NCBI GenBank assembly: GCA_003649565.1
Contig: QMSF01000004.1
Location: 1 to 14,062, forward strand
Direction: 5' to 3'
Source of the DNA: Thermoprotei archaeon
GTDB lineage: Archaea > Thermoproteota > Methanomethylicia > Nezhaarchaeales > WYZ-LMO8
Length of the DNA stretch: 14,062 bases
Below, in pieces: positions 6,110 to 14,062 of this stretch; position 1 is the stretch's first letter; the number at the start of each line of letters is the position of its first letter. The notes under the pieces were generated by a model that saw only the letters and a program-made list of their open reading frames with translations, ran no database searches and was not told the origin of the DNA. A program made the position numbers and the translations under genes.

Positions 6110-6139
6110 ATGAGTAATAAAATTATGAGCAATAAAATA
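6110..6139 (+). repeat. 15-bp imperfect tandem duplication at the start codon
   Basis: Codons 1-5 (ATGAGTAATAAAATT) are followed directly by ATGAGCAATAAAATA, so the protein begins MSNKIMSNKI. The copies differ at two third-codon positions. Both ATG codons are in frame and either could be used. The distance from AGAGG is 14 bases for the first and 29 for the second, which favours the first. Confidence 0.75.
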
Positions 6140-9100
6140 AAGAAATTAGAACACCAAAAAACATTAAAAAGGTTTTCATTTTTCCCCATTATTTTGGGGA
6201 TTTTTTTATTAGGATTTTTGAGTTTGGCTCTAAATAATTTTGTTTTCGCTCAAAGCGCAGGAGTAAATTATGGAGGAGATCTTTCAGATACGGGAATAAA
6301 CTATCAGCCTGGGGAAGGCAATCAGGTAATTTTTAAATTTAACGCCTACAATTCTGGAGGAGGAACCTTAGATTTAGTAAAGTTGTATGTGGGCGAGATA
6401 ATGGGTGCGGGACACCCATCTGAATTTATTGATAAAATAAGAATTTATTATGATAGTGCTGACATTGGCGAATTTGGGGATGAGGACACTCCTAAAAAAG
6501 AAGTGGATGTATCAAGTAGTGACTGGCAAGGAAATGGTCCTTGGTTTGTCGCCATTGATTTAACCGGTGGAAGTGAGATTTCTGTTCCCACAAGTAATCA
6601 GGGAAACTTGGGGTTCATTGTCATAGATATAAAACCAGATGCTCCTATGGGAGCCTCTTTTGTTCCTTATTTAGATGTAGGGAGTTTTGACTTTTCTGTA
6701 GATGCATTAGACACTGCGATGGACAATCAATTGCCTTTTAATAAGCCCGGAGTAACGGCAGCGGGTGATATTTTGATTGGAGGCAATAAAGGTGCGCCAG
6801 TTCTCATTTCAGAAATTCAGGTGGGGAGCGCTGAAAATAATCAAGAAGAATTTATTGAAATCTACAATCGGGCTGAAAATCTTGAGCTAAGCGGCTGGGA
6901 TTTGGCTTATAGTACAGATGGAACGAATTGGACCGAAATAGCCACTATCCCCAACGGCCTTACAATGCCAAGCGGAGGATTTCTTTTGTTTGTTAATCCA
7001 AACATTACCTCTGTCAGCGGAGTTAATGGAGACATCCAAGGCAATGCGAACTGGACTGGTTTATCTGAAGTGGCTGCCTTTATCGCTTTAAGAGATTCAA
7101 CTGATAAAATTGTTGATAAGGTGGGGTATGGCAACGTTCCGGACCATTCATATTGTGAAGGCGGGTCCTGCGCTCAGGCGCCGGCTGTTTTAGATCAAGG
7201 CGCGAGCTCGATAGAGAGAAAGGCCTATGGCGATTCTACTGCTGAGATGATGGCATCAGGAGGAGTAGATGAAAAAGCCGGCAATGGCTTTGACTCAAAT
7301 GATAATGGATTTGATTTTGTGGTTCAACTCTCGCCTTCTCCTCAAAATAGTTCTTCTACTCCAGAAACACCTCAGCCGCCGGGAGATGAAATGGGAGGTC
7401 CGGCTATTATGCATCTTCCCGTTTTTAAAGCAACAGCAGGCCAACCCTTAACTATCTATGCCCAGATGGGAGATCCAATGACCCCAATGAGTCAGTTGAC
7501 TACCGAACTTTATTATTTAACCGGTGATACAAATCCCTCTGATAATACCCTTTCTCAGTATTCAAAGGTGTCTGGCAGTTATTTAGGAAATGGCTATTGG
7601 AAATTTACCACTGCCCAAAATGTGGGCTCGGGCGAGAACGGTATGCATTATCTCTTACACCTAAAAGGAGATGGGGGTGAAAGATATATGTCTGCCTCGC
7701 CTGATGCTGATATGACCTGTTTTGAGAACGCTTGCGCCACTACTTCTATTGCTCAAAATCCCTTTATAGTAAACGGTTCCTCAGCGGGCACTTATGCGGT
7801 TTCAGCCACAGTTTTAGATGGAGATGATAATAATGCGCCGGTGGAAGGTGCTTATGTAATTTTAGAAGGAAGCGAGTATGGAACTCAAACCGGAGCGAGT
7901 GGCACTTCTACCATTTCAAATGTAAGAGAGGATGTCTATAATGTGGTGGTTATTAAAGAAGGTTATTTTGAAGAAAAAATTTTTGATGTTTATGTAAACG
8001 GGGACACTAATTTAGGAAATATCGTTCTTTACCAAGGACAGGGCGGAGGTATGTCTGGTGATACCTCAAAGCCCCATGTTATTTGGACAGGTCCTCCAGA
8101 TGGAATGATGGGAGTGCCAGCAGGCGACCCCGGTTTCTTAATCTTCTTGGGTTTTGATAAGGATTTAGATTCTTCAACATTTAATGGAACCAATGTTTAT
8201 CTTACTATTGACGGAACCACGCCGGTGGGAGGAGTAACTGTTGAATACAACAACACCCCATCTTCTCGTCCTCAAAATTATCCTCCAGACCAGTATTTAG
8301 GCATTATTCATGTTCCAAGCAGCGGACTTTCAGAGAATACTACTTATTATGTTGTTTTAACTGATAATGTGAGAGATACTGCCGGAAATTCCCTTGAGGG
8401 TAACAGACCCGATGGAAGTTATATTTTCAGTTTCACTACAGGACAGACATTTACTGGAGAAGAGGACTTTGGCCAAGGAGCCTTCCAGCCGCCGTTTGTT
8501 TTAGGAACCCAGCCCTTTGACGGAGCAATGAATGTTGCCTTGAACACGAAAATTTTGATTAAATTTGCTGAACCCTTAAATCCAAATAGCGTTAATGCCC
8601 AAAATATAAAGTTGTATAAGGTAGTCCACACAGAAACAGGGAAGCAGGAAACTCAGGTCAGTTTGTCTGATTCAGATTTCTCTTTAGATGTGACAGGCGC
8701 CATTCTAACCATTACTCCTTCCAGCGCCTTATCTTCTGATTCTGATTATGAAATTCGGGTTTCAGGTGCCGTTCAAAGTGTAAATGGTGTTTGGTTGGGT
8801 GATCCTGGAAAAAATGAAAACACCTCAAGTTTTATTGTCTTCCGCTCTCACTTTACAACTGGTTCTACCCTTGATACTACCGGTCCCACAATTGTTGGCA
8901 CAAAGCCTCAAGATGGAGCAACTGGTGTTCCCATCAACAAAGGAAAGGTAATTATTCAGTTTTCAGAAGGGATGAATCCCTCAACAGTGAACGCAAATAC
9001 GGTGAAACTAAAGAGGGGTTCAAATGTGGTAAGCAGTATTGTTGAATATGACCCAATAGAGAAATCTGCCAAAATTATTCCCTTAAGCCTCTTAGCCACT

Positions 9101-12100
9101 GAATCTCAATACACAATTTATGTAAAAGGAGGAACAGGTGGAGTTGAGGATTTAGCCGGGAATACATTAGATGCACACCCTGCAGATGACACAAAAACTG
9201 ATTTTTCAAATAGCTTTACCACTTCCAATCAGACAGACAATTTAGCACCCACAATTATTTCTGCCAATGGTGATGAGTGGTCTTTGGCTATCACCTTTTC
9301 TGAGCTAATGAATTCATCCAAGCCCGGTGAAAGCAAATTTTCTGCCTCAGTCCTTAATCCTGCTAATTATACTTTAAAATGGGGTGATCCAAATACAGTA
9401 GATTCCAATGGCACCTTAATAGATCTTTCCGGCAAGAATTTCAGTTATGACCCGGCCCAAAATACAGTCTTCATTGAAGGTATTGGTTTAGATATAAGCC
9501 AAATTTCGGGCAAAGATTATTGGGTTCAGGTTTCCAATGTTACTGATCTTTCAGGGAATGTGATAGACCCTTCTGGAAATACTTTCCAGATGCCCATTAA
9601 TAATAGCGCCCAAACCCAGGGGTTTTTAGGTCCAATGGGCCCAGGTCCTGGAGGAATGATAGGTCCTGATATGGGCGAGATGGGGATGATGAAGGCAGGT
9701 GTTTTCCCGATGAATATGATGGCGGGACAAATCTCAAAGTACTTTGTTGACATTCCCATCTCTAATGGATTGGAAAATGGGGGAAGAATTGTTTTAACCT
9801 TTCCCGATGGCTTTGACATTTCAAATGTTGTTCCTGATGCCGAAAGCCCAATGAATGAGGATATGAATGGACCGGGTTCTGGAATAGTTACCTTTAAAAT
9901 CTCAGGGGTGAGCGAAGATTCTAATGCCTCAACCCAAGGCGGAGCAGCTAACGATGGGGTTACCATTAACCCTGATGCCAACACCATTACTATCTGGCTA
10001 ACCACCACTGAGACAATTTCTGGAACTGATTTCTTGCACATTGATTTAGACGGCATTGTAAATTCAAACATTCCAAAGGGCTTTGATACCCCAGGATACA
10101 CCGTGGGAATTAAAATTCTCAAGGCAGATGGCACTCTTTCAGAGGACATTGGCACTACAATGCCTTTCTTTATCATCCAGTCGGGGGACTTCACACTTGG
10201 AGGAGCCATTACCTTATCTGAGGCACCTGGCGCCCAAAGCACAATGGAACTTTGTTTGGGTTCTCCAATAACAGGTCCGATGTGTCAGAATATTACCTTT
10301 GGCGATTCAGATACCCAGAAGAATTATTCCTTCACCGGTCTTAATTCAGGAGATTATTTCTTGTTTACTGACCCAATTATCACTCTTAATGGGAAAGATT
10401 ATCAAGGAATTTCTGTTCCTGAACCAATTTACTTAACTGAGAGCATCAGTGATAAGAACCTTACCTTCAATAAAATTACTTCTACAGGCAGAGCAGAAGT
10501 AACCGTTCAGATTTCAGGCACCTTCAATAATGAAGGAATAGATGTTTTCGCTGGAGGTCCAAGTGCTTTCTTTGTGAAGACAAAGACGCTCAACGGCACC
10601 ATTCCAAGCGATAGTCCTGATACAACCATCCTTTATCTTGACAATGGTGATTGGATGGTGGGAATGGGCCCGGCAATGCCAAAGGGGCCGATGGCAGGAC
10701 CTCCTCCAATGCCAGATTGGATCCCACCGATGCCGATAAAGATAGTTGTTTCAGGTTGTCCTTCAAGTTGTTCAATCACTGAATACGGACCGAGTAATAT
10801 TACGGGAGGTAATACTCAAGATGGAATTGTGAGCTTTGACATCAAAGAAGCAAATTTAGAAGTTAGAGGAAAGGTGACAAAAGAAGATGGCACAACAGGA
10901 ATTCCCAATGCTGAAGTTTACGCCTATCAACCTGGAAGTAAGACAGGAATAGGAGGTCATGCCACCACCGATAGTTCTGGAAATTTCGTTCTTAAATTAT
11001 CAGATACTGACACCTATAAAATTGGTGCATTTAAGCCTGGTTTACCTTCAACATTTGAAAGAACGATTAGGGTGGAGGAGGACAGCGATGCTGATGATGG
11101 AAATTCCACCTGCGATGTTTATCTTGATAGCACCTTGGTTACAGATTCAAATCCCTTGATTTTGAAACTTCAAAGACCTGATTATACCATTTCGGGTAAG
11201 GTAACTGATGGCACAGACCCTGTTGCTTACGCTCCGGTTTGGGCAGATAGAATTGATGGCCCGGGTCATGCAGACGCAATGACAGATAGTTCAGGTAATT
11301 ACATCATTTATGTGGGACCTGGCACCTGGCAATTAATGGCTTATGTTCCAGGATTTGGCGACATTGGACCTGAGATTGTAGTAATTACCGATTCGTCTGA
11401 AACCAAAAACCTCGCTCCAGCCACCAACATCCAAATGTATCAGATTTCCGGTAATGTCACGATAGCAGGTCAACCTCGGGCTAATGAACCCATAAGGGCG
11501 GTAAAATTTGATGCCCAGGGTAACTATTTAGGACAGGAATTTTCTAGTCAGACCGATTCTCAAGGAAATTACACTATCTCTGTGCCACCTGGCTATTACA
11601 GGGTTGATATTTGGACACCAGAATATGGCGAGATTGAGGCTTTACCGCAAGGAGGTGATCAATTCGAAGATTCTCCTGCTTCTTTACAAGTGACAAACAG
11701 CAATGTTTCCAATGTGAATATCAACATCCAAAGTGATAATTTACAGACAGTTACCATTTCCTTTACAAATGGCTCAAGTTATCAAGGAAGATCTGCTTTC
11801 GTTGATATTGAGAAAATAGATCCCCAAACCAAGAAACCTTTAGGAGTTCATAGGACCTTAGACATTCCTGATGTTTCCAATAGTAATACAATTCAATTAC
11901 CAGACGGTAACTATCATTTCTTTGCCCATGTTGAAGGATTGGGAGAATTCATTCCTCAAGAAGCCAATGACCAGAACTCCCCAGGCTATGTAGATATTGA
12001 TCAAGAGAGTACTGTTCATTTTGTCTTACCCAATGCTTCAACAGAACTGATTACCATCTCTGGCCAGGTGACCGATGGTACAGATCCAATCGCAGATGCC

Positions 12101-14062
12101 TGGGTTTGGATTGACAATCCTCAAACCAGTTATCACAATGGCACTCCAACAGACAATAACGGAAATTACACCTTGCAGGTTCCAAAACTTTCCTCTGGAA
12201 ATTATAAGGTGGGAGCAGATAAACCAGGGTATCTGAGCTCTGAACCAATAGATATTGAAGGAAGCACCAGCACTACCCAGAACCTTACTTTAATCCAGGC
12301 AGATGTCTTTATTGAGGGAGTTTTATACGACGATGCAAATGGCAATGGAACCTATGATTCCGGAGAGGAACTAACAGTAGGTTTTGTCTGGGCAGAGGAA
12401 ACAACGAGCGGCAAGAGAACCCATACACCAATAAATCCTGATGGAACATATCAATTACCAGTGACAAATGGAAGTTGGTATGTGTATGGGGTAAGCGATG
12501 GGTATCAAGAGACCCCATATAGAGTGAATGGAAACAAGCAAAGTGTGAGTGTTTCTGGTTCCACGGTTCCCAACATCAACATTGATTTAGACGAAATTTC
12601 TAATTGGCAGGAGAAGTCAAAAGCAAAACCTATCGTTCCTGCTTCCGGAGGGACTTTAGACGATACTGGCTCTTCTGGAACAGGAGTAAAATTAACAATT
12701 CCTCCCTCTGCTTTGGGTGACAGCACCGCTCAGGGCCAGTTAAGAGTAAGAGAAACAAACGGGGTGGTAGAGACTTCAGCGGCAACTCCTTTTGGTGGAA
12801 AAGGAAAGGAGATTAAGGCATATGATAATTCGGGACAGGTGATTACTAATCTAAATCAGCAGGTGGATTTGGAAATTGTTTATTATAAATCAGAGGTTGA
12901 GGCAACGGGGATTGTTGATTACAGCAAACTGAAGGCTCTGACGCTTGGATACTGGGATGAAACAAAAGGGGAATGGGTTGCCTTGTCCACTGTAAGAACT
13001 GCTTATACTAAAAAAACTGACAGTGAGACAGAATTTTTAAGAGAGCCAGATTTTGATGCTTTTGTAGATAATTTAATCAATAACCCTGATTATTACGCAG
13101 ATTACAAAATTGTTTTGAGTGCAAACACGAACCACTTTACTATTTTTGGTGCTATTAATCCCACAGATTCCACTCCTCCCTCTGCTCCCACTGGCCTTAC
13201 CGCTACCCCAGGAGATGGTACCGTTATTTTAGATTGGAATGATAATTCAGAGTCAGACCTGATGGAATATGAAATTTATCGCTCCACTTCTGCCGGGGTT
13301 CAGGTATTAGACAGCAATCAGGTGAATCAGTCTCAGGTCAGTATTAGTAATTTCACTGATAATACTGTCCAAAACTGGACCTCCTATTATTATGTTGTCA
13401 CCGCAGTAGATGATTCTGGAAATGAATCTTCGCCTTCAGCAGAGGTTCAGGTATGCCCTCATCCGTCCCTAGAGCATGGAACAGTGGCTGTAGATTGTAC
13501 TATTACTTGTGATGAGGGTTATACTCTCAGTGATCACACCTGCGCTGCCTCAGGCGGAACGGTTAATCTTGGAGGAGGCGGTGATGCTATTGCCCCTTCA
13601 ATTAGCAATATAACTGTTTCAGTCAGTTCTACAACTGCCACCATTTCTTGGACCACTAACGAGGCCTCAATTTCCTGGGTAATTTACGGCACCTCAACCG
13701 ATTACGGCTCAGAAGCAAAAACCACTGATTATCTTACCTCTCACTCAATAGCCCTGACTGGTCTTTCTCCAGAAACCACCTATCACTATCAGATTAAGTC
13801 AGAGGATTCATCGGGAAACATAGGAAGTTATACAGATAGAACCTTTACCACCTTGGCATTAGGGCAACAGCCCCAGCCAACTCCAACAACATCCCCGGCT
13901 GAGAAACCATCAGTTTCGCCATTGGCAAAGCCAATTTCGGAAATGACAATTGACCAGTTGAAAGCAGAGATTGCCAGAATTTCTGCTCTAATTGCCCAAC
14001 TCCAGAGCCAGTTGTTGAAATTGAGGTCAGGCGTGCCTCAAGAAATTCAAGGAATTCCAACT
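6110..14062 (+). CDS. Giant secreted multidomain surface protein (lamin-tail, Ig-like, carboxypeptidase-regulatory-like and Fn3 modules), 3' end missing
   Basis: The frame is open without a stop for 2651 codons to the right edge. A signal peptide (hydrophobic about residues 22-45) ends with VFA before Gln48. After an unrecognised beta-rich domain (about 48-220) comes a lamin-tail domain (about 227-405; LISEIQVGSAENNQEEFIEI, LSGWDL). A CarboxypepD_reg-like module follows (560-650), then four Big_5-type Ig-like units (about 654-777, 793-920, 923-1041 and a weak one 1043-1165). Two Met/Gly/Pro-rich segments (1172-1206, 1515-1542) enclose further beta domains. Carboxypeptidase-regulatory-like or CNA-B-like modules lie at about 1585-2160; the last has a Ca-binding-like DDANGNGTYDSGEE. 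A ZU5-like region (2174-2350) is followed by Fn3 (2356-2447), a sushi-like Cys-rich piece (2449-2484), a second Fn3-type domain (2493-2583) and a coiled coil (2612-2641). It is probably an adhesin or wall-layer protein; the function is inferred. The ATG at 6110 has AGAGG 14 bases upstream, and the ATG at 6125 is an in-frame alternative. Confidence 0.85.
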   Translation, partial: MSNKIMSNKIKKLEHQKTLKRFSFFPIILGIFLLGFLSLALNNFVFAQSAGVNYGGDLSDTGINYQPGEGNQVIFKFNAYNSGGGTLDLVKLYVGEIMGAGHPSEFIDKIRIYYDSADIGEFGDEDTPKKEVDVSSSDWQGNGPWFVAIDLTGGSEISVPTSNQGNLGFIVIDIKPDAPMGASFVPYLDVGSFDFSVDALDTAMDNQLPFNKPGVTAAGDILIGGNKGAPVLISEIQVGSAENNQEEFIEIYNRAENLELSGWDLAYSTDGTNWTEIATIPNGLTMPSGGFLLFVNPNITSVSGVNGDIQGNANWTGLSEVAAFIALRDSTDKIVDKVGYGNVPDHSYCEGGSCAQAPAVLDQGASSIERKAYGDSTAEMMASGGVDEKAGNGFDSNDNGFDFVVQLSPSPQNSSSTPETPQPPGDEMGGPAIMHLPVFKATAGQPLTIYAQMGDPMTPMSQLTTELYYLTGDTNPSDNTLSQYSKVSGSYLGNGYWKFTTAQNVGSGENGMHYLLHLKGDGGERYMSASPDADMTCFENACATTSIAQNPFIVNGSSAGTYAVSATVLDGDDNNAPVEGAYVILEGSEYGTQTGASGTSTISNVREDVYNVVVIKEGYFEEKIFDVYVNGDTNLGNIVLYQGQGGGMSGDTSKPHVIWTGPPDGMMGVPAGDPGFLIFLGFDKDLDSSTFNGTNVYLTIDGTTPVGGVTVEYNNTPSSRPQNYPPDQYLGIIHVPSSGLSENTTYYVVLTDNVRDTAGNSLEGNRPDGSYIFSFTTGQTFTGEEDFGQGAFQPPFVLGTQPFDGAMNVALNTKILIKFAEPLNPNSVNAQNIKLYKVVHTETGKQETQVSLSDSDFSLDVTGAILTITPSSALSSDSDYEIRVSGAVQSVNGVWLGDPGKNENTSSFIVFRSHFTTGSTLDTTGPTIVGTKPQDGATGVPINKGKVIIQFSEGMNPSTVNANTVKLKRGSNVVSSIVEYDPIEKSAKIIPLSLLATESQYTIYVKGGTGGVEDLAGNTLDAHPADDTKTDFSNSFTTSNQTDNLAPTIISANGDEWSLAITFSELMNSSKPGESKFSASVLNPANYTLKWGDPNTVDSNGTLIDLSGKNFSYDPAQNTVFIEGIGLDISQISGKDYWVQVSNVTDLSGNVIDPSGNTFQMPINNSAQTQGFLGPMGPGPGGMIGPDMGEMGMMKAGVFPMNMMAGQISKYFVDIPISNGLENGGRIVLTFPDGFDISNVVPDAESPMNEDMNGPGSGIVTFKISGVSEDSNASTQGGAANDGVTINPDANTITIWLTTTETISGTDFLHIDLDGIVNSNIPKGFDTPGYTVGIKILKADGTLSEDIGTTMPFFIIQSGDFTLGGAITLSEAPGAQSTMELCLGSPITGPMCQNITFGDSDTQKNYSFTGLNSGDYFLFTDPIITLNGKDYQGISVPEPIYLTESISDKNLTFNKITSTGRAEVTVQISGTFNNEGIDVFAGGPSAFFVKTKTLNGTIPSDSPDTTILYLDNGDWMVGMGPAMPKGPMAGPPPMPDWIPPMPIKIVVSGCPSSCSITEYGPSNITGGNTQDGIVSFDIKEANLEVRGKVTKEDGTTGIPNAEVYAYQPGSKTGIGGHATTDSSGNFVLKLSDTDTYKIGAFKPGLPSTFERTIRVEEDSDADDGNSTCDVYLDSTLVTDSNPLILKLQRPDYTISGKVTDGTDPVAYAPVWADRIDGPGHADAMTDSSGNYIIYVGPGTWQLMAYVPGFGDIGPEIVVITDSSETKNLAPATNIQMYQISGNVTIAGQPRANEPIRAVKFDAQGNYLGQEFSSQTDSQGNYTISVPPGYYRVDIWTPEYGEIEALPQGGDQFEDSPASLQVTNSNVSNVNINIQSDNLQTVTISFTNGSSYQGRSAFVDIEKIDPQTKKPLGVHRTLDIPDVSNSNTIQLPDGNYHFFAHVEGLGEFIPQEANDQNSPGYVDIDQESTVHFVLPNASTELITISGQVTDGTDPIADAWVWIDNPQTSYHNGTPTDNNGNYTLQVPKLSSGNYKVGADKPGYLSSEPIDIEGSTSTTQNLTLIQADVFIEGVLYDDANGNGTYDSGEELTVGFVWAEETTSGKRTHTPINPDGTYQLPVTNGSWYVYGVSDGYQETPYRVNGNKQSVSVSGSTVPNINIDLDEISNWQEKSKAKPIVPASGGTLDDTGSSGTGVKLTIPPSALGDSTAQGQLRVRETNGVVETSAATPFGGKGKEIKAYDNSGQVITNLNQQVDLEIVYYKSEVEATGIVDYSKLKALTLGYWDETKGEWVALSTVRTAYTKKTDSETEFLREPDFDAFVDNLINNPDYYADYKIVLSANTNHFTIFGAINPTDSTPPSAPTGLTATPGDGTVILDWNDNSESDLMEYEIYRSTSAGVQVLDSNQVNQSQVSISNFTDNTVQNWTSYYYVVTAVDDSGNESSPSAEVQVCPHPSLEHGTVAVDCTITCDEGYTLSDHTCAASGGTVNLGGGGDAIAPSISNITVSVSSTTATISWTTNEASISWVIYGTSTDYGSEAKTTDYLTSHSIALTGLSPETTYHYQIKSEDSSGNIGSYTDRTFTTLALGQQPQPTPTTSPAEKPSVSPLAKPISEMTIDQLKAEIARISALIAQLQSQLLKLRSGVPQEIQGIPT

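Noticed and set aside
9526..10242. 238-codon reverse-strand open frame inside the giant gene
   Set aside because: It is Pro/Met/Ser-rich low-complexity sequence mirroring the forward coding region, without an RBS or family motif. The other short frames within 6907-14060 are rejected for the same reason.
6110..14062. Recoded TGA or a frameshifted pair of genes in the long right-hand region
   Set aside because: Reading the whole stretch codon by codon gave no TAA, TAG or TGA in frame, and domain boundaries follow each other smoothly, so no recoding or break is needed.

Overview
This window looks like part of a genome from the Candidate Phyla Radiation (Patescibacteria, probably a Parcubacteria-type lineage). 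The basis is family content: an ECF-type sigma factor next to a DUF5667 membrane protein, a secreted protein built from peptidoglycan-binding and S-layer-like beta-sandwich repeats, a REP-associated transposase, and a very large secreted protein with a lamin-tail domain and many Ig-like and carboxypeptidase-regulatory-like modules. No 16S rRNA or other phylogenetic marker is present, so the assignment is an inference. All genes lie on the + strand and use ordinary stop codons, including TGA for the sigma factor.

Region 1 (1-1184) holds the 3' part of an ECF sigma factor and a membrane protein with a DUF5667 domain. Between them sits an ECF-type promoter (TGTAAC, 16 bases, CGTC). It would start transcription almost exactly at the ATG of the DUF5667 gene, suggesting autoregulation and a leaderless message.

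Region 2 (1185-5137) starts with a 206-base intergenic stretch containing short repeats and a strongly structured leader whose outer stem pairs with the Shine-Dalgarno bases of the next gene. That gene encodes a 1220-residue S-layer-like protein: signal peptide, coiled coil, peptidoglycan-binding domain, Cys-rich knot and about six beta-sandwich units. It ends at a clear intrinsic terminator.

Region 3 (5138-6048) is a REP/RAYT unit. It has an AT-rich Y1/HUH transposase gene and three identical 23-base REP palindromes: one immediately before the start codon, one translated in frame inside the transposase gene, and one just after the stop codon. A small terminator follows.

Region 4 (6049-14062) is one open reading frame of at least 2651 codons that runs off the right edge of the window. 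It encodes a giant secreted multidomain protein. Its last visible residues form a coiled coil followed by the same short sequence that leads into the peptidoglycan-binding domain of the S-layer-like protein. The two surface proteins therefore probably share a wall-attachment module, placed N-terminally in one and C-terminally in the other. Together with the sigma factor/DUF5667 pair, the window reads as a cell-envelope locus. Direct regulation of the surface genes by the sigma factor is not shown by the sequence.
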